Source: Trabulsiella guamensis ATCC 49490 (lineage in GTDB: Bacteria; Pseudomonadota; Gammaproteobacteria; Enterobacterales; Enterobacteriaceae). From it: a stretch of 55,409 nt of DNA. This document shows positions 1 through 7,952 of this stretch, piece by piece. Each line of letters begins with the position of its first letter. The first letter of the stretch is position 1. The notes under the pieces are model-generated. The model was given only the letters and a program-made list of their open reading frames with translations. It did no database searches and was not told the DNA's origin. The position numbers and the translations under genes were made by a program. The stretch lies in NCBI RefSeq assembly GCF_000734965.1, contig NZ_JMTB01000048.1, positions 1-55,409 of the forward strand. The letters are read 5' to 3'.

Positions 1-336
1 GCCTGGCGCGCGGCATTCGTGGTGCCGCTGCTGTGCGTGCTCATCGGGCGACGATGGTTTCGCGCCAGCCTGATGCGTTGCTGGCTGTTTCTGACCGTGT
101 CGCTGCTGTCGCACAGCCTGCTGGATTCAGTGACCACCGGCGGCAGAGGCGTTGGCTGGCTGTGGCCCTGGTCAGATGAACGCTTCTTTGCGCCGTGGCA
201 GGTCATCAAAGTCGCGCCGTTCGCGCTGTCGCGCTATATGACGCCATACGGTCATCAGGTGATTATTTCAGAGCTGTTGTGGGTGTGGTTGCCGGGCGTG
301 GTGATAATGGGATTATTGTGGTGGAAACGGCGTTAA
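1..336 (+). CDS. ybcI: YbcI family inner-membrane protein, 3' part
   Basis: The gene enters from the left edge in frame 1; the first in-window GTG at 19 is internal, so no start is given. About 111 residues remain of a protein that is about 173 residues in E. coli. The visible part has hydrophobic helices (SLLSHSLLDSVTTGG and a C-terminal membrane segment ending in WWKRR). The family is the YdjM/YbcI (DUF457-like) group of membrane proteins, sometimes called metal-dependent hydrolases; the substrate is unknown. The HSLLDS motif fits the family's putative metal-binding histidine/aspartate pair. The gene is convergent with cysS, as in E. coli, and a hairpin at 341-372 separates them. Identification is strong, function weak. 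Confidence 0.85.
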   Translation, partial: AWRAAFVVPLLCVLIGRRWFRASLMRCWLFLTVSLLSHSLLDSVTTGGRGVGWLWPWSDERFFAPWQVIKVAPFALSRYMTPYGHQVIISELLWVWLPGVVIMGLLWWKRR

Positions 337-340
337 ATTC

Positions 341-372
341 CACGCCCGGCAGGCATCATGCTACCGGGCGTG
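341..372. terminator. Bidirectional hairpin between ybcI and cysS
   Basis: CACGCCCGG (341-349) pairs with CCGGGCGTG (364-372), and AG/CT extends the stem after one mismatch. It starts 4 bases after the ybcI stop and ends 6 bases before the cysS stop. There is no clear U run on either strand, so termination is inferred from position and symmetry. The GC-rich arms also resemble enterobacterial extragenic palindromes. Confidence 0.55.
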
Positions 373-378
373 ACAGAC

Positions 379-1764
379 TTACTTACGGCGCCAGGTGGTG
401 CCTTGTGGGCCATCTTCCAGAATGATGCCCATTTCGTTCAGACGATCACGTGCCGCGTCAGCCGCCGCCCAGTCTTTCGCCTGACGGGCTTCCAGGCGCT
501 GTTTGATCAGCGCTTCAATCTCCGCGACCTCATCGTCATCCGCCTGCGCACCGCTCTGCAGGAAGGTTTCCGGCTCCTGCTCCAGCAGCCCCAGCACCCC
601 GGCGAGTTTACGCATATGCGACGCCAGCGCGTTCGCCGCGGCGGCATCTTCCATTTTCAGGCGGTTAACGTCGCGCGCCATGTCAAACAGCACAGAGTAG
701 GCTTCCGGCGTGTTGAAATCGTCATCCATCGCTTCAACAAAGCGAGCTTCGAATGCCTCGCCACCAGCCGGTGCTACGGATTTATCGGTGCCGCGCAGCG
801 CCGTGTACAGACGTTCCAGCGCTGAACGCGCCTGTTTGAGGTTCTCTTCGCTGTAGTTCAGTTGACTACGATAATGACCGGACATCAGGAAATAACGGAT
901 GGTTTCCGGATCGTAATACTTCAGCACATCGCGGACGGTAAAGAAGTTGCCCAGTGATTTGGACATTTTTTCGCGATCCACCATGACCATTCCGGAGTGC
1001 ATCCAGGTATTAACGTATTCACCGTCGTGCGCACAGGTTGACTGCGCGATTTCGTTTTCATGATGCGGGAACATCAGATCCGATCCGCCGCCGTGAATAT
1101 CAAAATGGGTACCTAACTGTTTGCAGTTCATGGCCGAGCACTCGATGTGCCAGCCAGGGCGCCCTTCGCCCCACGGCGACGGCCAGCTTGGCTCACCCGC
1201 TTTGGACATCTTCCATAGCACGAAGTCCATCGGGTTGCGTTTGACGTCAACCACGTCAACGCGTGCGCCCGCCTGCAGTTGCTCCAGATCCTGGCGTGAA
1301 AGCTGACCATAGGTCGGGTCGGTCGGTACAGAGAACATCACGTCGCCATTGTCCGCCACGTAGGCATGGCCGCGATCAATCAGGCGCTCGGTGATCTCAA
1401 TGATCTCGTGAATATGGTGCGTCGCACGCGGTTCGCTGTCCGGGCGCAAAATATTCAGTGCATCAAAATCTTTGTGCATTTCGACGATCATGCGATCAAC
1501 CAGCGCGACAAAGCTTTCGCCGTTTTCATTCGCGCGCTTAATGATTTTGTCATCGATATCGGTGATATTTCGCACGTATTTGAGTTTGTAACCCAGAAAG
1601 CGCAAATAGCGCGTCACAACATCAAACGCCACGAACGTACGACCGTGACCAATATGACAGAGATCGTAAACGGTAATGCCACACACGTACATGCCGACTT
1701 CCCCGGCACGAATGGGTTTGAATTCCTCTTTCTGACGAGTCATGGTGTTGAAGATTTTTAGCAT
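379..1764 (-). CDS. cysS: Cysteinyl-tRNA synthetase
   Basis: Cytosolic class I aminoacyl-tRNA synthetase that charges tRNA-Cys with cysteine. The start is placed at 1764 (protein begins MLKIFNT), giving 461 residues, the E. coli length; an in-frame ATG four codons upstream would add a tail the family lacks. Visible motifs are the zinc/HIGH region ([16 protein letters not shown], with HIGH near residue 37), further zinc ligands in WHIECSAM and FPHHENE, and KMSKS before SLGN. The C-terminal anticodon-binding helical domain ends in TTWRRK. It is divergent from ppiB, with about 170 bp of shared upstream DNA. No truncation or missing key residue is seen. Confidence 0.97.
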   Translation of the reverse strand: MLKIFNTMTRQKEEFKPIRAGEVGMYVCGITVYDLCHIGHGRTFVAFDVVTRYLRFLGYKLKYVRNITDIDDKIIKRANENGESFVALVDRMIVEMHKDFDALNILRPDSEPRATHHIHEIIEITERLIDRGHAYVADNGDVMFSVPTDPTYGQLSRQDLEQLQAGARVDVVDVKRNPMDFVLWKMSKAGEPSWPSPWGEGRPGWHIECSAMNCKQLGTHFDIHGGGSDLMFPHHENEIAQSTCAHDGEYVNTWMHSGMVMVDREKMSKSLGNFFTVRDVLKYYDPETIRYFLMSGHYRSQLNYSEENLKQARSALERLYTALRGTDKSVAPAGGEAFEARFVEAMDDDFNTPEAYSVLFDMARDVNRLKMEDAAAANALASHMRKLAGVLGLLEQEPETFLQSGAQADDDEVAEIEALIKQRLEARQAKDWAAADAARDRLNEMGIILEDGPQGTTWRRK

Positions 1765-1838
1765 CGAAGATTCCATATATCCGTGTGTGAACGAAAAGCG
1801 CGTATTCTACCCGTAATTCAATCCGGAAGCAGCACACA

Positions 1839-1869
1839 TTGCAAGATGATCCCGCCCCAAGGTTATGCT
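1839..1869 (+). promoter_or_regulatory. Possible sigma70 promoter for ppiB
   Basis: TTGCAA (1839-1844) and TATGCT (1864-1869) are separated by 19 bp, about 68 bp before the ppiB ATG. The overlapping TATAAC (1869-1874) is an alternative -10. The spacing is longer than ideal, so this is a weak pattern match. Confidence 0.3.
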
Positions 1870-1936
1870 ATAACAGCCCCCTACATCTGACCTATTGTTG
1901 GGTCTACGCACTACTCTACCGGAACAGGATGCAAAA

Positions 1937-2431
1937 ATGGTTACTTTCCACACTAATCATGGCGATATCGTTATCAAAACTTTTGATGAAAAAGCGCCTG
2001 AAACAGTTAAGAACTTCCTGGACTACTGCCGTGAAGGTTTCTACAACAACACCATTTTCCACCGTGTAATCAATGGGTTTATGATCCAGGGCGGCGGTTT
2101 CGAGCCTGGCATGCATCAGAAAGAGACCAAAGCGGCGATCAAAAACGAAGCGAACAACGGTCTGAAAAACAGCCGCGGTACGCTGGCAATGGCCCGTACT
2201 CAGGCACCACACTCTGCTACCGCACAGTTCTTCATCAACGTAGTAGATAACGACTTCCTCAACTTCTCCGGCGAAAGCCTGCAGGGATGGGGCTACTGTG
2301 TTTTCGCCGAAGTGGCTGAAGGCATGGACGTGGTCGACAAAATCAAAGGCGTCGCCACTGGCCGCAGCGGTATGCATCAGGACGTACCGAAAGAGGATGT
2401 CATCATCGAAAGCGTGACTGTCAGCGAGTAG
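1937..2431 (+). CDS. ppiB: Peptidyl-prolyl cis-trans isomerase B (cytoplasmic cyclophilin)
   Basis: Catalyses cis-trans isomerisation of peptidyl-proline bonds during cytoplasmic protein folding. The ATG at 1937 follows a GGAACAGGA ribosome-binding stretch and gives 164 residues, the E. coli PpiB length. An in-frame start 14 codons upstream has no family support. The single cyclophilin domain shows the catalytic core [15 protein letters not shown] (about residues 42-57), GTLAMAR and [10 protein letters not shown]. There is no signal peptide, which separates it from the periplasmic paralogue PpiA. lpxH begins 3 bases after the stop, so the two are probably co-transcribed. Confidence 0.96.
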   Translation: MVTFHTNHGDIVIKTFDEKAPETVKNFLDYCREGFYNNTIFHRVINGFMIQGGGFEPGMHQKETKAAIKNEANNGLKNSRGTLAMARTQAPHSATAQFFINVVDNDFLNFSGESLQGWGYCVFAEVAEGMDVVDKIKGVATGRSGMHQDVPKEDVIIESVTVSE

Positions 2432-2434
2432 CTC

Positions 2435-3157
2435 GTGGCGACTCTCTTTATTGCAGACTTGCATCTGCACACAGAAGAACCGGCGATCACCGCCGGTTTC
2501 CTGCGATTTTTAAACGGTGAAGCCCGGCAGGCGGACGCGCTCTATATATTGGGCGATCTGTTTGAAGCCTGGATCGGTGATGACGATCCAAACCCGCTAT
2601 ATCGTGAAATTGCCGCGGCTATTCACGCGCTGGTGGATACCGGCGTTCCCTGCTATTTCATCCACGGCAACCGTGATTTCCTCGTCGGCAAACGGTTTGC
2701 GCGCGAAAGCGGAATGATCCTGCTACCTGAAGAAAAGGTTCTCGATATCCATGGTCGCCGGGTGCTTATCCTGCATGGCGACACACTCTGTACCGACGAT
2801 ACCGAGTATCAGGCGATGCGTAAAAAAGTGCACACGCCATGGATCCAGACCTTGTTTCTCGCCCTGCCGTTGTTTATCCGCCACAAAATCGCCGCCCGGA
2901 TGCGTGCGAGCAGTAAAGCCGCTTACAGCAACAAATCTTTAGAGGAGATGGACGTCAACCCGCAGGCGGTGGTCAATGTAATGGAAAAACACCGCGTCCA
3001 GTGGTTGATCCACGGGCATACCCATCGCCCGGCGATTCATTCCCTTCAGGCCAACGGCAACGAGGCGTTTCGCGCGGTACTGGGTGCCTGGCACCGTGAA
3101 GGGTCGATGATCAAAGTCACCACTGAGGACGTTAAGCTGATCGCCTTCCCGTTTTAA
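2435..3157 (+). CDS. lpxH: UDP-2,3-diacylglucosamine pyrophosphohydrolase
   Basis: Fourth step of lipid A synthesis: hydrolyses UDP-2,3-diacylglucosamine to lipid X and UMP at the inner face of the cytoplasmic membrane. It uses a GTG start at 2435, three bases after ppiB; the 240-residue product equals E. coli LpxH. The metallophosphoesterase metal ligands are visible: D8 and H10 (ADLH), D41 (LGDLFE), GNRDF, HGDTL and the C-terminal GHTH. Position after ppiB matches E. coli, but the next gene normally near it, purE, is displaced here by an inserted cassette. The gene appears intact and essential. Confidence 0.96.
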   Translation: MATLFIADLHLHTEEPAITAGFLRFLNGEARQADALYILGDLFEAWIGDDDPNPLYREIAAAIHALVDTGVPCYFIHGNRDFLVGKRFARESGMILLPEEKVLDIHGRRVLILHGDTLCTDDTEYQAMRKKVHTPWIQTLFLALPLFIRHKIAARMRASSKAAYSNKSLEEMDVNPQAVVNVMEKHRVQWLIHGHTHRPAIHSLQANGNEAFRAVLGAWHREGSMIKVTTEDVKLIAFPF

Positions 3158-3204
3158 ATTTTCTTTTCTCATTATGTTCTACTGATGTAGATCATCATCC
3201 CGGG

Positions 3205-3256
3205 TAGCGGGACCGCTATGCTGAAACGCAATAACCAATATTGCGGGATCGTTATG
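3205..3256 (+). promoter_or_regulatory. Tandem near-identical ribosome-binding/start regions
   Basis: TAGCGGGACCGCTATG (3205-3220) and TTGCGGGATCGTTATG (3241-3256) agree at 13 of 16 positions. Each has GCGGGA five bases before an ATG, and the two ATGs lie 36 bases apart in the same frame. Either can start the downstream gene; the second gives the more natural N-terminus. Confidence 0.5.
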
Positions 3257-4090
3257 AACATAGAACGTGATTTTATCCATGAGGTTGTTAATAATTTCTA
3301 TAACAGCATCATGCAGGATGGTGATTTATGTGGCTACTCGGACGCATCACCAGCAAATGGCAATTATGATGATGAAATTTATCAAAAACTCTATGCTCTG
3401 AAATACCTTCCCGCTTATTATTTCGAATATTGCGTTCTTGCCACAAAACTTGCCAACAGATTGAAAAACAATGGGGCAGATGAAATAAATGTCTCTTCTT
3501 TTGGCTGTGGGCTCTATCCGGATTACTTTGCGCTCCTGCATAATCTGCAAGATATTGAGTTTGATTATTACGGTTACGACATCTGCAAATGGAAAACAAG
3601 AAATTTACTGCCTGAAAGCGAGGATAACCTGTGCTTAAAAACGATGTCCATTTCCGACATAACGCAAACTGCGCTTGATGATACGGATGTTTTTATCTTT
3701 CCAAAATCCCTGGGTGATATTGCTGAAAACATTAATATGCCTTCGTTCGCCAGGAAAATAGCCAGTACGCCGAAGGATACCGTTTACTTCCTTAACTCTT
3801 TTATTACCGTCAATCACAATCTTAACCGCCATCATGTTGAACTGTTCTCTCACTTCCATGACGCTCTGTTAAAGCAGGGTTTCACTACCGATGATCCCAG
3901 TGACGAGACGTTTTACCGGGGAGACCACGAATTCCAGGGTCTGAAAGGGATAAATTACGGTTTCGACTATCCGGATGGAATACATCTTTGCGAAGAAGGC
4001 GCTGAACTTGATTGTAAATGCCGGGTCGTCCATAGCCCGGTAATGAAGAACAGCTATATGAACTATCAAATCCTGGAATACACGCGATGA
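3254..4090 (+). CDS. Putative SAM-dependent methyltransferase-like protein of the DUF1848 cassette
   Basis: I do not recognise this gene by name. The second of two in-frame ATGs gives 278 residues; the one at 3218 gives 290. A Rossmann-type methyltransferase signature is suggested by SFGCGLYPDYFALL (motif I-like glycines after a beta strand), then FDYYGYDIC (acidic end of strand 2), DVFIFPKSLGDI (strand 4-like) and VYFLNSFITV (strand 5-like). No signal peptide or membrane helix is seen. The 5' half is clearly AT-rich (hand-counted lines 30-40% GC), unlike lpxH and purE, which suggests horizontal acquisition. Its TGA overlaps the next ATG (ATGA at 4087-4090), so it is translationally coupled to the DUF1848 gene and probably acts with it. 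Target and activity are unknown. Confidence 0.55.
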   Translation: MNIERDFIHEVVNNFYNSIMQDGDLCGYSDASPANGNYDDEIYQKLYALKYLPAYYFEYCVLATKLANRLKNNGADEINVSSFGCGLYPDYFALLHNLQDIEFDYYGYDICKWKTRNLLPESEDNLCLKTMSISDITQTALDDTDVFIFPKSLGDIAENINMPSFARKIASTPKDTVYFLNSFITVNHNLNRHHVELFSHFHDALLKQGFTTDDPSDETFYRGDHEFQGLKGINYGFDYPDGIHLCEEGAELDCKCRVVHSPVMKNSYMNYQILEYTR

Positions 4091-5028
4091 TCATCAGCGC
4101 CAGTCGCCGGACCGACATTCCTGCGTTTTATAGCGAATGGTTGATGAACCGCATTCGGGCGGGGTTTCTGCTGACCCGCAATCCGTTTAACTATCATCAG
4201 GTATCGCGTGTTTCGCTGCTGCCAGAAGATGTCGATGCCATCGTGTTCTGGACGCGCAACCCCACAAAACTGCTCCCTTACCTTGATGAGCTAAGCGAAC
4301 TCGGGCATCGCTTTTATTTCCAGTTCACCATCACGGGCTACCCGCGCGTGCTGGAAGCAAAGACGCTGAACCCGCATAAGGCGATCGATGTGTTCAAACA
4401 GTTGTCAGCGAAAGTGGGCACTGACAAAGTGATCTGGCGGTACGACCCAATCCTGTTTTCTAACATTCTGCCCTTTGACGAACACCTCCGTCTGTTCAAC
4501 AAACTGGCAGGCGAGCTGGAAGGCCACACTCGCCGTGTCGTGATTAGCTTTGCGGACTTCTATCAGAAAACCGAAAAGAACCTGAAAACCGTCGATTCGC
4601 TGGTGTACAGCGATATTACCCACAACCATGAACTCTGCCTGTCGCTGTCGCAGAAGATGGCGGACATCGCCCGGCAACATGGTCTGGCGATCTACTCCTG
4701 CGCCGAGAATGTTGATCTGGCAGCGCAGGGGGTTCTGCATGGCAAATGCATTGATGACGCGCTCATCAATATGCTGTTTGGTTTGTCACTGGCAAATAGT
4801 AAAGATCCCGGTCAGCGCGAAGCCTGTGGTTGTGTCAAAAGTATCGATATTGGTGCCTATAATACCTGCCTGCATGGATGCAAATACTGCTATGCCACCT
4901 TCAATCACAACCTCGCCAACAGTAATTTCAAAAAGCACGATCCCCAAAGCCCCTTTTTACTCGGTGACGCCACAGGGGTGGATCCGCACCTGTTGCAGCC
5001 GGTTATCTTTCAGCAAAATTTATTCTGA
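4087..5028 (+). CDS. DUF1848 family protein with C-terminal iron-sulfur-type cysteine motif
   Basis: 313 residues of the DUF1848 type, a family without an established function. The N-terminal part (IISASRRTDIPAFYSEW, then TRNPFNYHQVSRVSL, VDAIVFWTRNP and YFQFTITGYP) looks like alternating strands and helices of a barrel, resembling text found in SplB-like proteins. Near the end are C247-G-C249 and a CX3CX2C motif, C261, C265, C268 (CLHGCKYCYA), the spacing radical SAM enzymes use for their [4Fe-4S] cluster, but here at the C-terminal rather than N-terminal side. The start overlaps the upstream stop (ATGA), so the two proteins are coupled. Base composition is close to the core genome, unlike its partner. 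A radical-SAM-like or iron-sulfur role is inference. Confidence 0.8.
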   Translation: MIISASRRTDIPAFYSEWLMNRIRAGFLLTRNPFNYHQVSRVSLLPEDVDAIVFWTRNPTKLLPYLDELSELGHRFYFQFTITGYPRVLEAKTLNPHKAIDVFKQLSAKVGTDKVIWRYDPILFSNILPFDEHLRLFNKLAGELEGHTRRVVISFADFYQKTEKNLKTVDSLVYSDITHNHELCLSLSQKMADIARQHGLAIYSCAENVDLAAQGVLHGKCIDDALINMLFGLSLANSKDPGQREACGCVKSIDIGAYNTCLHGCKYCYATFNHNLANSNFKKHDPQSPFLLGDATGVDPHLLQPVIFQQNLF

Positions 5029-5044
5029 CACCGTTCGGGTGTCA
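5026..5044 (+). terminator. Hairpin overlapping the DUF1848 stop codon
   Basis: TGACACC (5026-5032) pairs with GGTGTCA (5038-5044) around a five-base loop, and the stop codon forms the first three bases of the stem. Only a short T-containing stretch follows, so it may be a weak terminator or an mRNA-end stabiliser ahead of the purE promoter. Confidence 0.45.
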
Positions 5045-5057
5045 TGATTTCATGGCT

Positions 5058-5095
5058 GCGCAACCGTTTTCCTTGCCGGTTTTCCGTGCTATTCT
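5058..5095 (+). promoter_or_regulatory. purE promoter with PurR operator
   Basis: The PUR box GCGCAACCGTTTTCCT (5058-5073) matches 13 of 16 positions of the consensus ACGCAAACGTTTTCGT, as in the E. coli purE control region. It overlaps the likely -35 (TTTTCC, 5067-5072); TATTCT (5090-5095) is the -10 at 17 bp spacing. PurR with hypoxanthine or guanine should therefore block RNA polymerase. Confidence 0.85.
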
Positions 5096-5145
5096 CTGTG
5101 CCCTCTGCAGCAGTGTGTATGACACCCACAGGAGTTTTAAGACGC

Positions 5146-5651
<506 letters not shown>

Positions 5652-5655
<4 letters not shown>

Positions 5656-6719
5656 AACAGGTTTGCGTGCTCGGCAACGGTCAGCTTGGACGGATGCTGC
5701 GCCAGGCGGGTGAACCGCTGGGAATTGCCGTCTGGCCGGTCGGTCTGGAAGCCGATCCCGAGGCCGTGCCATTTCAGCAAAGCGTGATCACCGCCGAAAT
5801 CGAACGCTGGCCGGAAACGGCGTTAACCCGTGAACTGGCGCGTCACCCGGCGTTCGTCAACCGCGACGTGTTCCCGATTATCGCTGATCGCCTGACGCAA
5901 AAATCCCTGTTCGATAAACTCGACCTGCCTACTGCTCCCTGGCAGTTGCTGGCAGACCCCGGCGAGTGGCCGGGTGTGTTTGCGCGTCTCGGCGAACTGG
6001 CTATCGTCAAGCGCCGCACCGGCGGTTATGACGGCCGCGGTCAGTGGCGTCTGCGCGCGGGTGAAACCGACGAACTGCCGCAGGAATGTTACGGCGAATG
6101 CATCGTTGAGCAGGGCATAAAATTCTCCGGCGAAGTGTCTCTGGTCGGCGCCCGTGCCCATGACGGTAGCACCGTGTTCTATCCGCTGACGCACAATTTG
6201 CATCAGGACGGCATTTTACGCGTCAGTGTGGCGTTTCCGCAGGCCGATGCTCAGCAGCAGGCGCAGGCTGAAAACATGCTTACCGCAATCATGAACGAAC
6301 TGGATTACGTCGGCGTGATGGCGATGGAGTGTTTTGTCACCCCCTCTGGCTTGCTGATTAACGAACTGGCGCCACGCGTTCACAACAGCGGACACTGGAC
6401 GCAGAACGGCGCGTCGATCAGCCAGTTCGAGCTACATCTGCGCGGCGTTACTGGTTTACCGTTGCCACCGCCGGTGGTCAACAGTCCGTCAGTAATGATC
6501 AACCTGATCGGCACCGACCTGAATTATGACTGGCTTAAACTGCCACTGGTGCATCTGCACTGGTACGACAAAGAAGTGCGTCCGGGTCGTAAAGTCGGGC
6601 ATCTCAATCTGAATGATAACGATACCGACCGACTACACGCCACACTCGAGGCGCTGACACCCCTTCTGCCCGCAGAGTACGCCAGCGGTATCGCATGGGC
6701 GCAAAATCATCTGAAATAA
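5652..6719 (+). CDS. purK: N5-carboxyaminoimidazole ribonucleotide synthase
   Basis: ATP-grasp enzyme that makes N5-CAIR from AIR, bicarbonate and ATP, feeding PurE. It is 355 residues, identical in length to E. coli PurK. The N-terminal nucleotide-binding [10 protein letters not shown], the ATP-grasp core [15 protein letters not shown] (about residues 120-135), and the metal/phosphate-binding [19 protein letters not shown] are all visible. It overlaps purE by 4 bases and is followed by a GC-rich hairpin. No unusual features. Expression should follow PurR repression of the purE promoter. Confidence 0.97.
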
Positions 6720-6727
6720 CCGCTTTC

Positions 6728-6760
6728 GCCGGGGAATTCCACATCCCCCTCTTCCCCGGC
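6728..6760 (+). terminator. Hairpin after purK
   Basis: A perfect 9-bp stem, GCCGGGGAA (6728-6736) with TTCCCCGGC (6752-6760), encloses a 15-base loop 8 bases after the purK stop. No U run follows, so it may be a pause or stability element rather than a strong intrinsic terminator. Confidence 0.5.
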
Positions 6761-6828
6761 ACACCTCCTGGCGCGTACACTTCCCCGATGCCCTGATCGG
6801 CTTCAGATTTTCACAGAAGGATTTGCCC

Positions 6829-7911
6829 ATGAACGATGGGACAGACTACCGTGCGATCCTCAGCGCGGATATCCCCATTATTGACGTTCGCGCCCCGGTT
6901 GAATTCAGCCAGGGTGCGATGCCCGCCGCCGTGAATCTTCCGTTGATGGATGACGACGAACGTGCCGCGGTCGGTACCTGTTATAAACGCCACGGTTCAC
7001 AAGCGGCGCTGGCACTCGGCCACCAGTTAGTCAGCGGCGAAAAACGCGCCCGCCGCCTCACTGCCTGGCGCGAGGCCTGCGCCCGTTACCCGCACGGCTA
7101 CCTGAGTTGCGCCCGCGGCGGGCAGCGTTCGCACATTGTTCAGCAATGGCTGAAAGAGAGTGGGGTCGATTTTCCGCTGGTGATCGGCGGATATAAAGCG
7201 CTGCGCCAGGCTGCCATTCAGGCAACGGAGTCGCTGGTGCAACACCCACTGGTGCTGGTCGGCGGCTGTACCGGCAACGGCAAAACACAACTGGTGCGCG
7301 AAATGGCGCAGGGGATCGATCTCGAAGGGCTGGCGCATCATCGCGGATCCTCGTTTGGCCGCACACTGCAGGCGCAACTGCCACAGGCCTCGTTCGAAAA
7401 TCACCTTGCGGTGGCGTTGCTGAAAAACGCACAGCAGAACGATAACCTGCGCTGGGTGCTGGAAGACGAAGGCCATATGATCGGCGCTAACCATCTGCCG
7501 GAGTGCCTGCGCGAGCGGATGGCGCAGTCGCCGATTGCGGTGGTGGAAGATCCGTTTGACATTCGTCTCGAGCGACTGCGGGAAGAGTATTTCACCCGCA
7601 TGCATCACGATTTTATCGCCGCGATGGGGGAAGACGCGGGCTGGCAGGCCTACAGCGACTATCTGCATCACGGGCTGTTCGCGATCCGCCGTCGTCTCGG
7701 GTTACAGCGCTTTGCACAGTTGACTGACCATCTTGACACCGCACTGCTGCAACAGCAAAAGACAGGCTCTACAGAAGTGCATTTCAGCTGGCTAGTTCCA
7801 CTGCTGAATGAGTATTACGATCCGATGTACCGCTATCAGCTGGAGCGCAAAGCCGGCAATGTCGTTTTTCGCGGCAACTGGCAGAGCGTGAAGGCGTGGC
7901 TGAGCAAATAA
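6829..7911 (+). CDS. selU: tRNA 2-selenouridine synthase
   Basis: Replaces sulfur by selenium in 2-thiouridine at the wobble position of tRNA Lys, Glu and Gln, using selenophosphate through a geranylated intermediate (also called mnmH/ybbB). The ATG at 6829 lies 8 bases after AGAAGG; a TTG two codons upstream has poorer spacing. The 360-residue protein has an N-terminal rhodanese domain ([10 protein letters not shown]; catalytic loop [10 protein letters not shown]) and then a P-loop domain, GGCTGNGKT, for the prenyl/selenium steps. In E. coli the rhsD element separates this gene from ybbP; here they meet directly at a strong bidirectional terminator. It depends on selD elsewhere. Confidence 0.95.
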   Translation: MNDGTDYRAILSADIPIIDVRAPVEFSQGAMPAAVNLPLMDDDERAAVGTCYKRHGSQAALALGHQLVSGEKRARRLTAWREACARYPHGYLSCARGGQRSHIVQQWLKESGVDFPLVIGGYKALRQAAIQATESLVQHPLVLVGGCTGNGKTQLVREMAQGIDLEGLAHHRGSSFGRTLQAQLPQASFENHLAVALLKNAQQNDNLRWVLEDEGHMIGANHLPECLRERMAQSPIAVVEDPFDIRLERLREEYFTRMHHDFIAAMGEDAGWQAYSDYLHHGLFAIRRRLGLQRFAQLTDHLDTALLQQQKTGSTEVHFSWLVPLLNEYYDPMYRYQLERKAGNVVFRGNWQSVKAWLSK

Positions 7912-7913
7912 GC

Positions 7914-7947
7914 AAACAAACAGGCAGGAATTCCCGCCTGTTTGTTT
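7914..7947. terminator. Bidirectional terminator between selU and ybbP
   Basis: A 12-bp perfect stem, AAACAAACAGGC (7914-7925) with GCCTGTTTGTTT (7936-7947), with GGAATTCC at its tip. The A/T-rich outer arms provide T-rich 3' ends on both strands, serving both convergent genes. Confidence 0.88.
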
Positions 7948-7952
7948 ATCAC

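Noticed and set aside
3198-3217. Hairpin TCCCG/CGGGA or AGCGG/CCGCT after lpxH as a terminator
   Set aside because: Stems of five bases with tiny loops and no T run; the same bases form the duplicated ribosome-binding site.
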